Origin: Parietaria judaica
Lineage: Eukaryota > Streptophyta > Magnoliopsida > Rosales > Urticaceae
Assembly (NCBI GenBank): GCA_954871525.1
Contig: OX940864.1
Span: 7,620,001-7,684,000 of the forward strand
DNA length: 64,000 nt
Reading direction: 5' to 3'
In this document: positions 23,510-36,363 of the stretch, piece after piece
Position numbering within the stretch: the stretch's first letter is position 1
How the letters are laid out: each line of letters begins with the position of its first letter
Translations under genes and position numbers: made by a program
The notes under the pieces: generated by a model
What the model saw: only the letters and a program-made list of their open reading frames with translations
What the model was told of the DNA's origin: nothing
The model's database searches: none

Positions 23510-25506
23510 ATGTATCATGCCAAAAAAATCTCAACTGCCAGTTTAGTGCCGCATAAAAGTCAACCTTCTGCTCAACCCGAGACTTCTGGGGAATTGGGTT
23601 CCCCTGAAGCGAAAAGCTCGGTTCCTCCCGGTGGAAGTGGGAGGCAACGGCTGCGATGGACTTCCGATCTTCATGACCGATTCGTGGATGCAATTACGCA
23701 ACTCGGTGGACCAGACAGTGGGTATTTTCTTTCATCGGCATTTTGCTTATACAGATAATCTTTTGTTCTTTTTATACGCATTGTCTCCTAGGCCTTGCTT
23801 GAATTTAGATAAAAATGGAAAACGAAACAAAATGTGAAGTAAAATTTATAGAAGGAATTCAAGATTTTATTTTTCGAATGCCTTTGTCTTATTTAATTTA
23901 AGACAAATTTATGAGAGAGAAAATCCCTTCATGTCGATTAAGGCATTGCTTCATGTTGGCGCTAAATGAGCATTCAATAAACCTATAAAATAAATTCTGA
24001 AGTTTTTTATTTAGTTTCCAACCACAAGTAATAATAATTTCCTTACGCTCATTTTTCGAGAAAATGTCTCCAAATCCAGGAAATGACATGGCAAACATTG
24101 CTAGTAGTTTTTGTAGAAAAAATGTTATAACAGTTATTGTAAAATAATAAAGATGCCATAATCTTCATCGCTTAATTTCAGCAAAAAAATAGTTATCCGT
24201 TGGAGTTAATTTTGTATTTTACAGTTCTTTTCTTTTCAATTGTTTCAGGGGCAACACCGAAAGGTGTTCTTAGAGTAATGGGCGTGCCCGGACTCACCAT
24301 TTATCACGTTAAAAGCCATCTGCAGGTTCAATCATTTCTTCACATTCTATATTATTTTCTCAGATACACAAATTAAATCGGTAACATGTCTTTGGTTTTC
24401 CCTTTTCTTTAGAAGTATCGCCTTGCAAAGTACCTGCCAGAATCTCCAGCTGATGGTAAAACTGGATTAAAACCTCATTAATGAATATATTATTCGTCTA
24501 ATCTTCATGAATTTGATCTCTAAAGAAGTCGTTTTTTTATTCTAGGATCTTCGAAAGACGAGAAGAAAGGATCCGGAGACAGCCTTTCTGGATCGGATTG
24601 TTCACCGTGAGTGTTTTGGGCAATAGAGCTTACAGAATAATTACATCGTAATTACAGACCCTAGAATCAGGACTAATCACTTGCTTAGAGATGATTAGCC
24701 TACTATATGACCCTAATCCTATTTAGCCTACAAATACGAAACCCTAAAGGATAAACATAATTGGATGTCGAACGTCGTCATTTCTCATTCTTTTTAAGAT
24801 TAAAAAAAAGACTTTATATTCTACAGGGGTATGCAAATCAACGAGGCATTTAAGATGCAGATGGAAGTACAGAAGCGTCTTCATGAGCAGCTTGAGGTTT
24901 TAAGCTCGATTTGCCTCTCGTTTTCCTTTAATGAAAATTCTGGGGACAAAACAACTAGATAAAGTTCGGAGGGGATTGTCGCAATTGCTCTTTGTTCTGT
25001 GCTTATTTTAAATGGTTAATACTACCAGAAATTCTGTTTGGCACTGAAACAGGTTTAAAAACCATTGTCCGGAAAGACCAGTTTCATGAAGACAAAGCTG
25101 GTTTCGTTTCTATTTCTCGAACACGGAGACCCCTGAGTTATCCCGTAATCAATTTATGACATTCTGTTAGGTTCAAAGGCAGCTGCAAATGCGGATAGAA
25201 GCTCAGGGAAAATACTTGCAGAAGATCATTGAGGAGCAGGAGAAACTTGGCGGCGTTCTCAAAGCCTCGGAGTCATTACCGGAGCCGCCTCAGTCCAATA
25301 CCCCCGCCGAGGAACTTTCCAATCAATCATCTCCCCGGAAGAAACAGAAAAGGGACGGGGGGTTAGCCGCTGCCGGAACATCTTCTCAGGCGAAAGGAGA
25401 CGACAATAAGAGTGATTTCCCGGATCAATGGGAGGGAGAGTTGTACAGAAACAAATCTGGGTTCGGGTTGGATCCGGAACCGGGATTCGATGAGCGAGAG
25501 GATTAG
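23510..25506 (+). CDS. MYB-CC (GARP) transcription factor, PHL7-like
   Basis: Six exons (23510-23717, 24249-24325, 24413-24455, 24546-24606, 24827-24896, 25171-25506) join in frame to 264 residues. The start MYHAKKIS resembles other family members and follows an intron acceptor. The single MYB/GARP domain spans about residues 46-98: RQRLRWTSDLHDRFVDAITQ, TPKGVLRVMGVPGLTIYHVK and SHLQKYR. The coiled coil that defines MYB-CC follows, with QMEVQKRLHEQLEVQRQLQ and IEAQGKYLQKIIEEQEKL. The tail is Pro/Ser/Asp-rich and carries a probable nuclear signal PRKKQKR. Relatives (PHR1/PHL) bind imperfect palindromic sites such as GNATATNC as dimers and steer phosphate responses; this subgroup's targets are less clear. 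It acts in the nucleus. Confidence 0.9.
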
Positions 25507-26867
25507 GTTTTCTGTGCGGTTCCAAATAGGATAGTGGCAACGGGAGTTCCATGTTGGAGTGAATCGGAATTGATTATACATTTAATTCCCATTTTGAATT
25601 GTTATATACATCTTATATGAATGTGTAGAGCTGTATTATAATTATAGTGTTGTGTTATATATATGTGATGTATTGTTATAGCTTTATCCATACTTTCTTT
25701 TTTTTGAAAGAAGCTTAATCCATACTTTACCCCGACAACTTTTACGTTTGTCAGATATTCGGACATCAACGTGATGGACTCGATTCGATTTTTATTATTA
25801 GATATTAGGTTTATCTCGATTTTTATTATTAGATATTAGGTTTATTTATCAGATATTAAGTTAGATTTTAATTATTAGGTTGTTAGGGTTTATTTGTTTT
25901 ATTTCATTAAGTGTCGTTTGTTTAGGGTTTAATTAGTGGTGGGCTTTATTTAATATTTTTATTAGTGGGCTTAGGGTTGTTCGTTTAGGTTTAAGTGCAA
26001 GGTAGGGTTGATTGTTTTGTGTGTGCAGAGTTTAGTCGTTTGTGACAGTCTCTCCACCATTGGGAGAGTTGGCCGTGCTCTCGAACTCACGTGCCCGGTT
26101 CTCTTCGACGTGTTTATTCAATAAAATTTTGGTAGTTCATCGCATTGGTGAATTACCGTTTCCCCAAATTGATTCGCTGCGTTTTTCTGTGATATTCTGG
26201 AATTTATAAATCCGGATCCATCAGAATGCTTAAGTACATTAGTCAAGCATATATTATTAAAACAATACCTAATATTATATAGTTCACAATGATAAAGAAG
26301 TGTAAGAATAAGAACAAGAATATATGAAATACGCAAATGTAAACCACTTCCAATGATGAATAGATTTAAATGATGGCAAGTGTCAAACTATGGAACATAA
26401 CAATGATATACTTAACTAATATATATATATATATGAAATTACAACTTAGATGACAAGTTATACATTTATAATCTTTCTTATATGATCCATTAATGATACG
26501 TTTAGATCACAATCCATTAAAGCTTCTTGCATATTATTGCTGAAGGGAATTTATTTCTTAAGATTATTTATATTTTTAAAAAAATATATTTTGTATTTGT
26601 AAAAAAAAAGGAATTAAAATATATTTTTTCTAGAGTAATTTAACATTACTATCCATGTTTATTTAATTTTTAGTTAATTTGACAAATAAATTAAAATTCT
26701 TGAAACTAACTTTAATAATATTTCTAAATTATGAATAAAGAGTCATTTTGAGTTTCGAAAATTTAAAAATGAGAGTGTATATATATATATATAAAAAAAT
26801 ACACTTTGAGAATACATTTTATTTTTCTTAAAATAAAGTTTATTTTAGGAAAAAAATTAAAAATAAA
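25507..26867. other. Intergenic AT-rich DNA with possible retroelement end
   Basis: The MYB-CC 3' UTR comes first. At 25780-25860 the phrase TTTTTATTATTAGATATTAGG is directly repeated. The 25900-26170 stretch (GGGTTTATT, GTGCAGAG, ACCATTGGGAGAGTTGGCC, CAATAAAATTTTGG) looks like the end of a transcribed retroelement or a solo LTR. I could not find a partner end or coding sequence. Confidence 0.35.
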
Positions 26868-27348
26868 GGCCCTGTTTAGTTCTTCATTGAACAATAGTTT
26901 TTTACTTTTCAAGTGAAAATATTAGGAAAAAAGAGAGGAGTTGGATGTTTGGTAAATTATTGAAAATAGATTTGGGAAAAAAATTCTTGAATAATTATGA
27001 TGTTCCATGAATAATTTCAAGAGGTGAGTTTATGGTGTTTTCAAATAATCCATCTCGCTTTTCTCTCTTTTGTTTTATGTAACTTACACTATAATGTACA
27101 CTTATTAATGTATTTGACTTGCACTATAATATTTTATATATGTAATGATGTATTTTATTTTATTGATGTTTAAAAAATTAATTTTTTGAAAGAATTAAAA
27201 AAAGAGAAAAATGTACCAAACATGTTTTCTATTTTTTCAGTTACCAAACAGTTATTTGAAAACAAATACAATAATTTATTACACAACAATTACAAAGAAC
27301 TAAAAAATAAAAAATAGAAGTTTTTGAGTTGATTACCAAACAGGCCCC
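26868..27348. mobile_element. MITE with GGCCCTGTTT termini
   Basis: The left end reads GGCCCTGTTTAGTTCTTC. The complement of the right end reads GGGGCCTGTTTGGTAATC. The interior is AT-rich and repeats the terminal words, such as ACCAAACAG and TTTGGTAAAT. Length is about 480 bp with no coding sequence. The termini resemble PIF/Harbinger (Tourist-type) MITEs. Exact ends and the 3 bp target duplication are uncertain. Confidence 0.55.
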
Positions 27349-28616
27349 AAAATTTCCTTATTTAATGATCACAAATAAAAAGTTAGGGGTTAGGACCCTT
27401 TGTAATGGTAGATAAAAGGTTTCATATAAAATAAAATAAAAAGTTGGCCAAAATGTTAGATTAGATGATTGAGATCTGGTTTTTTAGTGAATAAATAGAA
27501 AGTAAACACCTGGCTTTGATTTGTTGTTTCTGTATAATTGGTTGACACAAAATCTGTCGTTTTGCATTTTGATTCCCATTAATTAATTAAATAAATGCTC
27601 TTTCCTGTTTCTTTACTCCTAGATTTTCCATTTTAGGAAAAGTCTTTAATGTCATTCTTTTCCATTTTTGTCCAAGTTTAAGGAAATGGAAGCCTATTCT
27701 CTTTTTATTTTGAGAGAATGTAGGCGTGTTTGTAGCTTATTATATTATTGAATTCTCCTTTTTTTTTATTCACATTCTTTTACATTTTTTTTTTTGCTCG
27801 AATACATTCTTTTTAGATTATGATGGATCTTAAGAGCTTTAAACAACACAAGAAAGTGACGTTATTATTATGACTATCCTTTGAGTTTCTATTAAATAAA
27901 ATGTTGTAAAAAGACATTAGTCATTCCTCAAATTACAATATATATTTACCAAGTATTTAGGGGAAATCCGATTCAATCATCAATGTACTACTTCCTATGC
28001 TTTGTTCGAAACTTTAAAAATTTATCTTATTAGACATAAACTCGTTTCAATTCAAACAAAAATACCTTTAAACCATAAGAACAAAAATACTTTTAAACCA
28101 TAAGAACTCTTATGCATTTTCATTCAAATACTTTTATATTTTACTCGCGTGTTTAAAAATACATGTGTTTACCGTAAAAATACTCACATGTTACGAATAT
28201 ATTGTCATTTATTATGTTCGTATATATTTCAATTTAATAGCCTAGCTCTCTTCGAGCCTTCAGACATATCTTAGATTACATGTGCAATAGACTCATATAT
28301 TGCACGTTTAAAAAAGAAAAAAAAAAACTCGCATTAAAGTCTTGAACAGCTCATTATTTGATTCATACAATACAACTAGATCACAGACCATTAGCAAGTG
28401 TTGGTTTAATGTATTTTTAAAATTTCTAATTGAAACTGAATCTTCGAGTACTTATTTATTTATATACCAATTTCATCCTTCATTTAATGAAGTGGTTTAT
28501 TTAAATCTCGAGCTAATTTCTTGTGTTCGCAATTACCAAAGGGTGTTGACGAGTTCACAAGAATCCTCGCAAATTATCGCATATGCATAGGTACAGATAA
28601 TAATCATATATATATA
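27349..28616. other. AT-rich intergenic DNA left of the copia element
   Basis: No gene or clear repeat was recognised. A TA run ends at the retrotransposon's target duplication (28617-28621). Confidence 0.5.
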
Positions 28617-28621
28617 TATAC

Positions 28622-29294
28622 TGTTGGGGATTTCACCCAGCAACCCGATACGAATATCGAATACCACGAACAAATGCGGAATAACACGATTGAATTGGAC
28701 GACAAAGACTAACGCTTTATTGATCACGATGATGTTTGAATTACACAACCGGTTACAAAAGACTCGATCTTCTCCAGAAGATGATCTTCCCGTTGAATTC
28801 AAACTCACAGCTCCTTTCACAGCTCCCTCCGATGACTCCACCTTACGCTATACGATGTCGAGATGACCTTCGTCTTCCAGCGCTCTTCACGGTGATCGGA
28901 GATGAACCAGACCCAGAGAACGCCGGTGATCAGAACCCCGGTGCGAACGAACCCCTTTGACGCCGCGAAGAAGCTCCGACAGATCCACAGAGTGTGCTCC
29001 TCTGTCTGTCGTTCCCGAGCCTTTCCTCTCCGTACTCCGTCGTCACCTTCGTCGTCGTATCCATCGTCTGACTCGCCTGAGAAGCTCTGTCTCTCAAGAA
29101 CTCTCTCTTCTTGATTCTCTCTCTCTTTGCTGTATGGTCTGGTTCATTCTAACCGCTGTATGAGCTTTGCTTATATAGCCGTTGGCTCATCCTTATCGTC
29201 CCCGGATGGTGACTGAATGTCATCGCCCGATAGGTTCCTTATCTTTAAGTGACTGTGACACACATGATCTTGTGTCACCGATGGGTGATCAACA
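28622..29294 (-). repeat. Left LTR (3' LTR of the element)
   Basis: 673 bp, TG...CA. It differs from the right LTR at 28661 (a against t) and 28829 (c against a) by direct reading. A TATATAAG box is present on the minus strand near 29170-29178. Short plus-strand open frames inside are LTR sequence, not genes. Confidence 0.95.
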
Positions 29295-29306
29295 ATCTCC
29301 ACCTTG
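29295..29306 (-). other. Polypurine tract
   Basis: On the minus strand the purine-rich AAGGTGGAGAT lies directly before the 3' LTR start. It would prime plus-strand synthesis during reverse transcription. Confidence 0.75.
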
Positions 29307-29347
29307 TGTCATTGTCGCTTATTGATAATTCGCCCCTGTCCTCGAGC

Positions 29348-32300
29348 TTAGGCGCTCGATCCACCCTTATCCTTCGGCTCTGGTTGGGTATCACCAACCC
29401 CGAGCTGAACCAAGCTCTGTTCGAACTTGCCGACCGGAATCACCTTAGTGATCATGTCCGCCGGGTTCTCATCGGTTCCGATCTTGAGAACCTTCATCGT
29501 ATCCAACTCTACGATGTCCTTGACGAAGTGCAGCCTAATGTCGATATGCTTGGTCCTCTCGTGATACATCTGATTCTTACACAAGTGTATCGCGGACTGG
29601 CTGTCGCAGTAAAGGTCGAAGGACCTTTGCTCGAATCCTAGCTCTGTGAGAAGCCCTTTCAGCCAGAGCCCTTCCTTAGCAGCCTCAGTGATTGCCACGT
29701 ATTCAGCCTCTGTGGTTGATAAGGCCACGATGTGCTGAAGCGATGCCTTCCAGCTGACTAGATTCCCGAACACCTTGAAGTTGTATCCGGTGAGAGATCT
29801 TCGCTTGTCGAGGTCTCCTGCATAATCTGAGTCAACGAAGCCTTGAATCACTGATTCCTTTGTCTCCTCGCTGGAGTAAATCAGGCCCTTGTCGGAACTG
29901 CCTGCCAAGTATCGGAGGATCCACTTGACGGCATTCCAATGCTCTTGCCCTGGGTTAGCCATGTACCGGCTTACCAAGCTTACTGCATAAGCCAAATCTG
30001 GTCTCGTGCAGATCATCCCGTACATGAGGCTTCCGACGGCACTTGTGTATGGCACAAGTCTCATCCTCTTCTCCTCAGCCTCTGTCGTCGGGCTTAACTC
30101 ATTACAGAGTTTGAAGTGAGGTGCGAGGGGCTGTTTCGAAGGCTTGGCCTTCTCCATTTGGAACTTCTCGACGACCTTCCTGAAGTAGTCAGTTTGCGAG
30201 ACGCTGAGGTAGCCTCTCGCGCGGTATCTTCGGATGTCCATCCCGAGAATCCTTCTCGCTGGCCCCAAGTCCTTCATCTCGAACTCTGACTTCAATGAGT
30301 CCTTAAGCTTCCTGATTTCTCCAGTACTGCTGGAAATGATGAGCATATCGTCAACATATATGAGTAAGTAAATACTCACACCGCTGCTCGTCGTTCTGAA
30401 GTAGACACAGTTGTCGTGTCTGCTCCTCCGATAGGAATTCTTCTGCATGAATGTGTCAAACCTCTTATACCATTGTCGAGGAGATTGCTTAAGTCCGTAC
30501 AAGGACTTCTGGAGAGAGCAAACTCAATCCTCTTTTCCCTTCTGCACGAACCCCTCGGGTTGTTGCATGAGGATTTTCTCCTCGAGTTCTCCATGTAGGA
30601 AGGCTGTCTTCACATCCATCTGTTCAAGCTCCCAGTTGAACTTCGCAACCATCGAAAGTAGTACCCTTATCGATGTATGCTTTACCACTGGCGAGAAGAC
30701 TTCATTGAAGTCTATACCTTCTCGCTGTGTGAATCCCTTCGCCACCAACCTGGCTTTGAACCTCGCCGGCTCGCCTCCTGGTGCACTTGGCTTCACCTTG
30801 TATAGCCACCGACAGCCGACAACCTTGTAGTTCTTCGGCTTCGGAACAAGGACCCAAGTATTGCTCTGGTGAAGAGAGTTCATCTCTTCGTCCATTGCCG
30901 CTCGCCACTTCTTCTCGTCGCTGAACCTGATGGCTTCACTGAACGAGCGAGGCTCGTTGTCGATTTCAACACCTGCAGTGTTGAAAGCATAAGCCACCAT
31001 CTCAGCGTGGGCGTATCTTATCGGCTTCCTGATAGCCCGTCGGGGCCTATCCCGAGAAAGTAGGTATCCCTCGTCGGGATTTTCCTCTTCGGCTCCGAGA
31101 GCCTCTTCCTCGCTGTCCTATTCGCTGGACACCTCATCGCTGTTCGATGAGACCTGTTCCCGATGATCTTGTCGGCTGGATTCTGCTCGATCTCTTCTTA
31201 TCGGGCTTCCTTTACTACCGCTCGACGAAGCTTCATCGCAGGTACCTTGTCGGAACTTCGGAAGTTCCTCATCGCGGGATTCTCGTCGCAATAGTTCCTC
31301 ATCGCGGAATTCTCGTCGCGATAGCTCTTCTCGCATACCTTGTCGGGTATGCTCATCGGGGATTCCTTGTCGCAAATTCTCTTCGCGATCACCTCTTCGG
31401 CCTTCTCGCATACCTTGTCGGGTATGCTCGTCGGGAATTCCTTGTCGCAAATTCTCTTCGCGATCACCTCTTCGGCCATTTTCCTCTGGGTTTCTGATAA
31501 GAGCTCCTCGGGTAAAATACTCCCGATGAGCCTCTTTTCGTCCTGGCTCATCGCAAAGCTCCACCTCAAGCTGAAATCCGTCTCCTTCGTAGAGATCTTC
31601 AGGGCTTGTCGGGGTTGCCTTGCCTTCCAAGAAACTTTCTTCATTGAAAGTGACGTCTCGACTGATGATGCATTTTCGTGACTCCGAACACCAAATCCGG
31701 TACCCTTTAACTCCGTCGGGGTACCCCATGAACAGTCCTTTCTTGGCCCTCGGTACAAGTTTACCATCGTTTACATGATAGTAAGCTGCACAGCCAAAGA
31801 CTTTGAGTTTGGAGTAGTCGGTGTGCTCTGGTCGATTTGTCCATCGCTTCTGAGGAACTTCAAAGTCTATCGCAGACGATGGCAACCTATTGATCAGATA
31901 GGCCGCTGTATGGACAGCTTCTCCCCAGAACCGCGATGACAAATTTGCCCTCGAGAGCATACACCTTACTCGTTCCATGATGGTTCGATTCATCCTTTCA
32001 GCGAGACCGTTCTGTTGAGGCGTGTGCCTCACTGTCTTGGATCGTCGGATGCCTGCCTTCCGGCAGTAATCATTGAACTCCTCGGACAGATACTCCAATC
32101 CATTGTCCGTGCGGAGATGTAAGAGCCTCTTCCCGCACTGATTCTCAACAAGTGCGCGCCAGTTGACAAAGGCTTCGAATGCCTTGTCCTTTGATCTGAT
32201 CATATAAACCCAGAGCTTCCTCGAGTAGTCGTCGATGAAGGAGATAAAGTATCTGTTTCCTCCATGCGAATCTACTCGTGCCGGTCCCCACAAGTCAGAG

Positions 32301-33739
32301 TGAACATAGTCAAGAACTGACTTGCTCGTGTGAGACCCCTTGCCGAATTTCACCCGATGCTGCTTTCCAAACACACAGTGTTCGCAGAAGTCGAGCTTCT
32401 TCACCCCGAAGCAGCCTCCTCGCTTGAGTATATCAAGCCCCTTCTCGCTGACATGCCCCAGTCTATCGTGCCATAGAGTGGTTTTCGACACTGTCGCTGA
32501 GATATTTGCTGCTTCCCAGATGGCAGTCTCACCCTCCAGGATGTATATGCCATTGTACCGATAAGCCCTCATGAATGTCATCGCACCCTTTGTGACTTTT
32601 AGGCCACCCTTGCATGACTTCCATGAGTATCCCTGCTCTTCGAGGACACCCAAAGAAATAAGATTTCGTTTGAGTCCAGGGACATACCTTACTTGGTTCA
32701 GGGTTCTCCGTGTGCCATCCTTGAGTCTTAATGATATCGACCCAATCCCCTCGACAGCGCACATCTCCTTGGTGCCCGTCGATACTGGCATGACCTCCTC
32801 GTCGGCCTTCATCCCCTCGAACCAACTCTGCTCGTGATTCATGTGGTACGAGCATCCCGAATCCAGTATCCACGCTGTTCGCATGCTGGTCGGCATCATC
32901 GCGAGGACCTCAGCGCTATCGTACCCTCCCGATACCTGGGAAGCGTTCGCTGGACCGTCGTCGCTATTCCTTCTGAACGGCTTACCCGTTCTCTTCTCGG
33001 GACACTCTCTCCGGAAATGTCCTTCCTTGTTACAGTTGTAACACTTGCCGCTCCTCGGCCTCGATGAAGACCGCCTCGGTGAGCCTTTCCTGAACTTCTC
33101 TCGCTTAGCCGGTCTTTCACGGTTAACGACGAGGCTCTCCGCTCCACCTGATCTTCCATCGAACTTGCCCTCCTGCTTGCGCTGAACCTCATTGGCTAGC
33201 ACGGCCGTCTTGACATCGTCGACGGTGAGGGTCTCCCTGCCACTAAATAGCAGAATGTCCTGGATCCTATCGTACATCCCCGATACCGAATTCAGTAGGA
33301 GGAGCGCTTGATCCTTTGACGGGACTTCCACATTTATCGTCTTCAGATCTGTGATGATCTTCTTGAATTCGATAAAATGTTGCTTCAGTGATGATCCCGG
33401 AGCCATCTTGAGGGTATACATCCGTTGTTTGAGAAACAACTCGTTCGCCCAGGACTTCCTGTTGTACGTCTCATCGAGACGCTTCCAGATTCCTGCAGCT
33501 GTCGTCTCGTCTTGGATGTCTCTGATGACATCATCGCTGAGAGCGAGAATAATGGTGCTTATCGCCCTCGTCATGATGTCTTCCTTGTCCTCCTCACTCA
33601 GCTTCTCCGAGAATGCCTCATCACCCTTGAGCGCCTTGTCGAGGCGCATCTGGCACAGCTGTGCGTGCATCTTGATCTTCCAGATGTTGAAGTCACCATC
33701 GCCGGTGAACTTCGCGATATCCGTCTTGTCTGGTCCCAT
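29348..33739 (-). pseudogene. copia gag-pol, one frame with two stop codons
   Basis: A single minus-strand frame of 1463 codons runs from ATG 33739 to the stop at 29348. It is interrupted by TAG at 31118-31120 and TGA at 30524-30526; the TGA replaces the Trp expected in KEDWV. No frameshift is seen. Domains in order: a gag UBN2-type region; zinc knuckle CYNCNKEGHFRRECPEK; protease ILDSGCSYHM; integrase HHCC zinc site ending CEHCVFGK, then core DLWGPARVD and LRTDNGLEY; reverse transcriptase EQMDVKTAFLHGELEEK with catalytic YVDDMLII; RNase H ending in [16 protein letters not shown]. All catalytic motifs look intact. Readthrough of TAG is conceivable, but TGA would still remove RT, so the copy is probably non-autonomous. 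Confidence 0.93.
31330..31480 (-). repeat. 75 bp tandem duplication in the integrase-RT linker
   Basis: The charged linker encodes GRRGDREENLRQGIPDEHTR twice in tandem, with a shorter series of FRDEE/SRDEE repeats beside it. The copies are almost identical, so the duplication is young. It lies just ahead of the in-frame TAG. Confidence 0.85.
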
Positions 33740-33879
33740 GATTCCTTATCGCGTCTGGCAGGAGTGACTCTGACAATCTTCGTCAAGATTCAGAATCTTG
33801 AACTCCTTTACTTTCTTGTTCGGTTCTTGAGCTCGGATCTTGATTCTCCGATGAACCCTACCTTGATTCACCGAGAGAA

Positions 33880-33894
33880 GGAGCTCTGATACCA
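33880..33894 (-). other. Primer-binding site for initiator Met tRNA
   Basis: On the minus strand TGGTATCAGAGCTCC starts two bases after the 5' LTR. This matches the classic plant copia PBS complementary to the 3' end of initiator Met tRNA. Confidence 0.9.
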
Positions 33895-33896
33895 CT

Positions 33897-34569
33897 TGTT
33901 GGGGATTTCACCCAGCAACCCGATACGAATATCGATTACCACGAACAAATGCGGAATAACACGATTGAATTGGACGACAAAGACTAACGCTTTATTGATC
34001 ACGATGATGTTTGAATTACACAACCGGTTACAAAAGACTCGATCTTCTCCAGAAGATGATCTTCCCGTTGAATTCAAACTCACAGCTCCTTTCACAGCTC
34101 CCTACGATGACTCCACCTTACGCTATACGATGTCGAGATGACCTTCGTCTTCCAGCGCTCTTCACGGTGATCGGAGATGAACCAGACCCAGAGAACGCCG
34201 GTGATCAGAACCCCGGTGCGAACGAACCCCTTTGACGCCGCGAAGAAGCTCCGACAGATCCACAGAGTGTGCTCCTCTGTCTGTCGTTCCCGAGCCTTTC
34301 CTCTCCGTACTCCGTCGTCACCTTCGTCGTCGTATCCATCGTCTGACTCGCCTGAGAAGCTCTGTCTCTCAAGAACTCTCTCTTCTTGATTCTCTCTCTC
34401 TTTGCTGTATGGTCTGGTTCATTCTAACCGCTGTATGAGCTTTGCTTATATAGCCGTTGGCTCATCCTTATCGTCCCCGGATGGTGACTGAATGTCATCG
34501 CCCGATAGGTTCCTTATCTTTAAGTGACTGTGACACACATGATCTTGTGTCACCGATGGGTGATCAACA
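33897..34569 (-). repeat. Right LTR (5' LTR of the element)
   Basis: 673 bp partner of 28622-29294, offset by exactly 5275 bp with no indel. It would drive minus-strand transcription of the element from its TATATAAG box near 34445. Confidence 0.95.
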
Positions 34570-34574
34570 TATAC

Positions 34575-36363
34575 ATATTTAGATCATGCCAAAATTAAAT
34601 GTAAAATTAAAGTGTGAGTTTTTCTACATCATTTGAAGATTCTCGTCGGAGAAGGTAGACCACCTTTCTTGAGTCGTTTTTAAACCGCGCGCATGTTAGG
34701 GTACGGGGAAGCTGCAAAGAGTTGTTCTAGGATTGCAGCAGCAAGATGTTATCACGAATACAACTCCCAATTTCATTGACATCGTTGTATGTATGTCACG
34801 TACGCTAACGTTGAAGGAAGTAGATGTTGGGTGGTCGAGGATGCTAAGGTGTGTCCTTACTGAATTGAACAAAAGATAATCATTTGACAGAGTAACCGCT
34901 CTGGCAAAGATCTTACTCCTCTCTATTTTGCGATCATGCATTACTAGGGTTTCAAATCCGCTACACCATGGTTGCAAGCTAACCAAATCTTTTAGTGGTT
35001 AGGTTCACCTCAAGAGAAATGTCCCCCAATTTCTTATACTAGTACTATTCCAATATGATTTCAAATGGGGACAAAATACGAGAGTGTGACTCGAAGATCG
35101 TCTCACATAATTTAAGATGCGTCGTTATAATTTAAGATTGATTTGTCCGATTTAACCGGTCATCTTCAAGCTTTGCCAAGAATTTTGCGAAATGGACTGA
35201 GCTACCCGCTTTGCGGTGTGTGCCTCGAGTGTAAGAATGAAGATGCTCTAAATTTAACTAATCATTAAATAACTAGCCTCCATTGAAGTGGTTAAAAACT
35301 ATTAACATTAATTTGTAGACTGAAAGTAAGATTGAGTGAGAACTTATAAATCGGTCTAGGAATATTTTAAAATATTGTTTAAATAATTAAAAATAGACAG
35401 TTATCTCCTCCCGTAGAAACGTTCTCCGGGGGCAAAACCGTCTATTCAGCGTGACCATGCCCTCGTATTTGCCCCTCTCTGTTTCACTTTTGTGCGAATA
35501 GAACGAAAGACATTGGAAGGGCATATTGGTAAAAGTGGCAACACAAACGAAGCTAAATAAATATAATCAATTTTCATTTCCATTTTTTAATAAAAAATAT
35601 TGGGAGTTACAAATCATACACATATACATAGATTATACTATACAGAGAGAGTCTAGAGTTTAGATTTTGATTTGGGTTCTTCTATTTTGCTGACTTAGAT
35701 ATCGTTTTTTACATGTTCGAGCACACTCGAGAAATCTTAATCTATTGCTTTCTCCTACATGCATGTGAGCGATTCGAAGATTCCTCTTGGATTCGTCTCT
35801 CTCGGAGATTCTCGGCGACTCGCGTTCGTTCTCTGCAACATTTTCCCCAGGTTTTGATCCGATTTGTGTGAAAATGACAATTATTTATTTGTTTTCAGGA
35901 TTTTGATAGGTTATATGTATTTGGGTTTCTGGGATATGTCGATATCTTCAACATGCATGTGATGTGATGATTTTGGACTGTTTCTTCCTTTTTCCCACCG
36001 AAAATACTTTAATGGTTTTAATCTTCGCCATTTTTGCTCTGTTTTCTCAAGCTGAAAGAGCTTTTCTTTTGAAGGGTTTCGTGATTCCTTTCTCATGTGG
36101 GATTTTGTACATTGCACATGCATATGATTGTTTGAGGAGATTTTGTTCTCTCTTCTCTGATCTAAACATTTCATTTTAATAAAAAATGATTTTTTTTTCT
36201 TGGGTTTGAATTGAACACTTTGTTGAATCAGTATTGAAGTGAGATTGAGGGTTAAAATGAACTGTTCTTATTCTCGCTCACAGGGTACTGAGAGATTCTC
36301 TCTCTAATGAGTTGAGAGTGTGATTAAAGAAAGATCAGAGCTTGGTGAATGAGAGCTCACACA
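34575..36363 (+). promoter_or_regulatory. Spacer, promoter and leader of the bZIP gene
   Basis: 34575-35600 is intergenic with no gene seen. From about 35640 a mixed, CT-rich leader starts. A 5' UTR intron probably runs from a donor near 35850 (CCCCAG then GTTTTG) to the acceptor CTCACAG at 36284. The second leader exon includes an upstream in-frame ATG at 36349. Confidence 0.5.

Larger units (their letters stand above)
28622..34569 (-). mobile_element. Ty1/copia LTR retrotransposon, 5948 bp
   Basis: Both LTRs are 673 bp, begin TGTTGGGG and end GATCAACA. They are flanked by the perfect 5 bp target duplication TATAC (28617-28621 and 34570-34574). Coding runs on the minus strand, so the right LTR is the 5' LTR. 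A primer-binding site matching the initiator Met tRNA type and a polypurine tract sit at the expected places. The domain order gag, protease, integrase, RT, RNase H is that of Ty1/copia; the gag and RT look closest to Tork/Tnt1-type elements, which is a weaker call. Two stops interrupt gag-pol. The LTRs differ at only two positions, so insertion was recent. Confidence 0.97.

Noticed and set aside
28624..29163. Small plus-strand frames repeated at 33896-34438
   Set aside because: They are LTR sequence, identical in both LTRs, and run opposite to the element's transcription.
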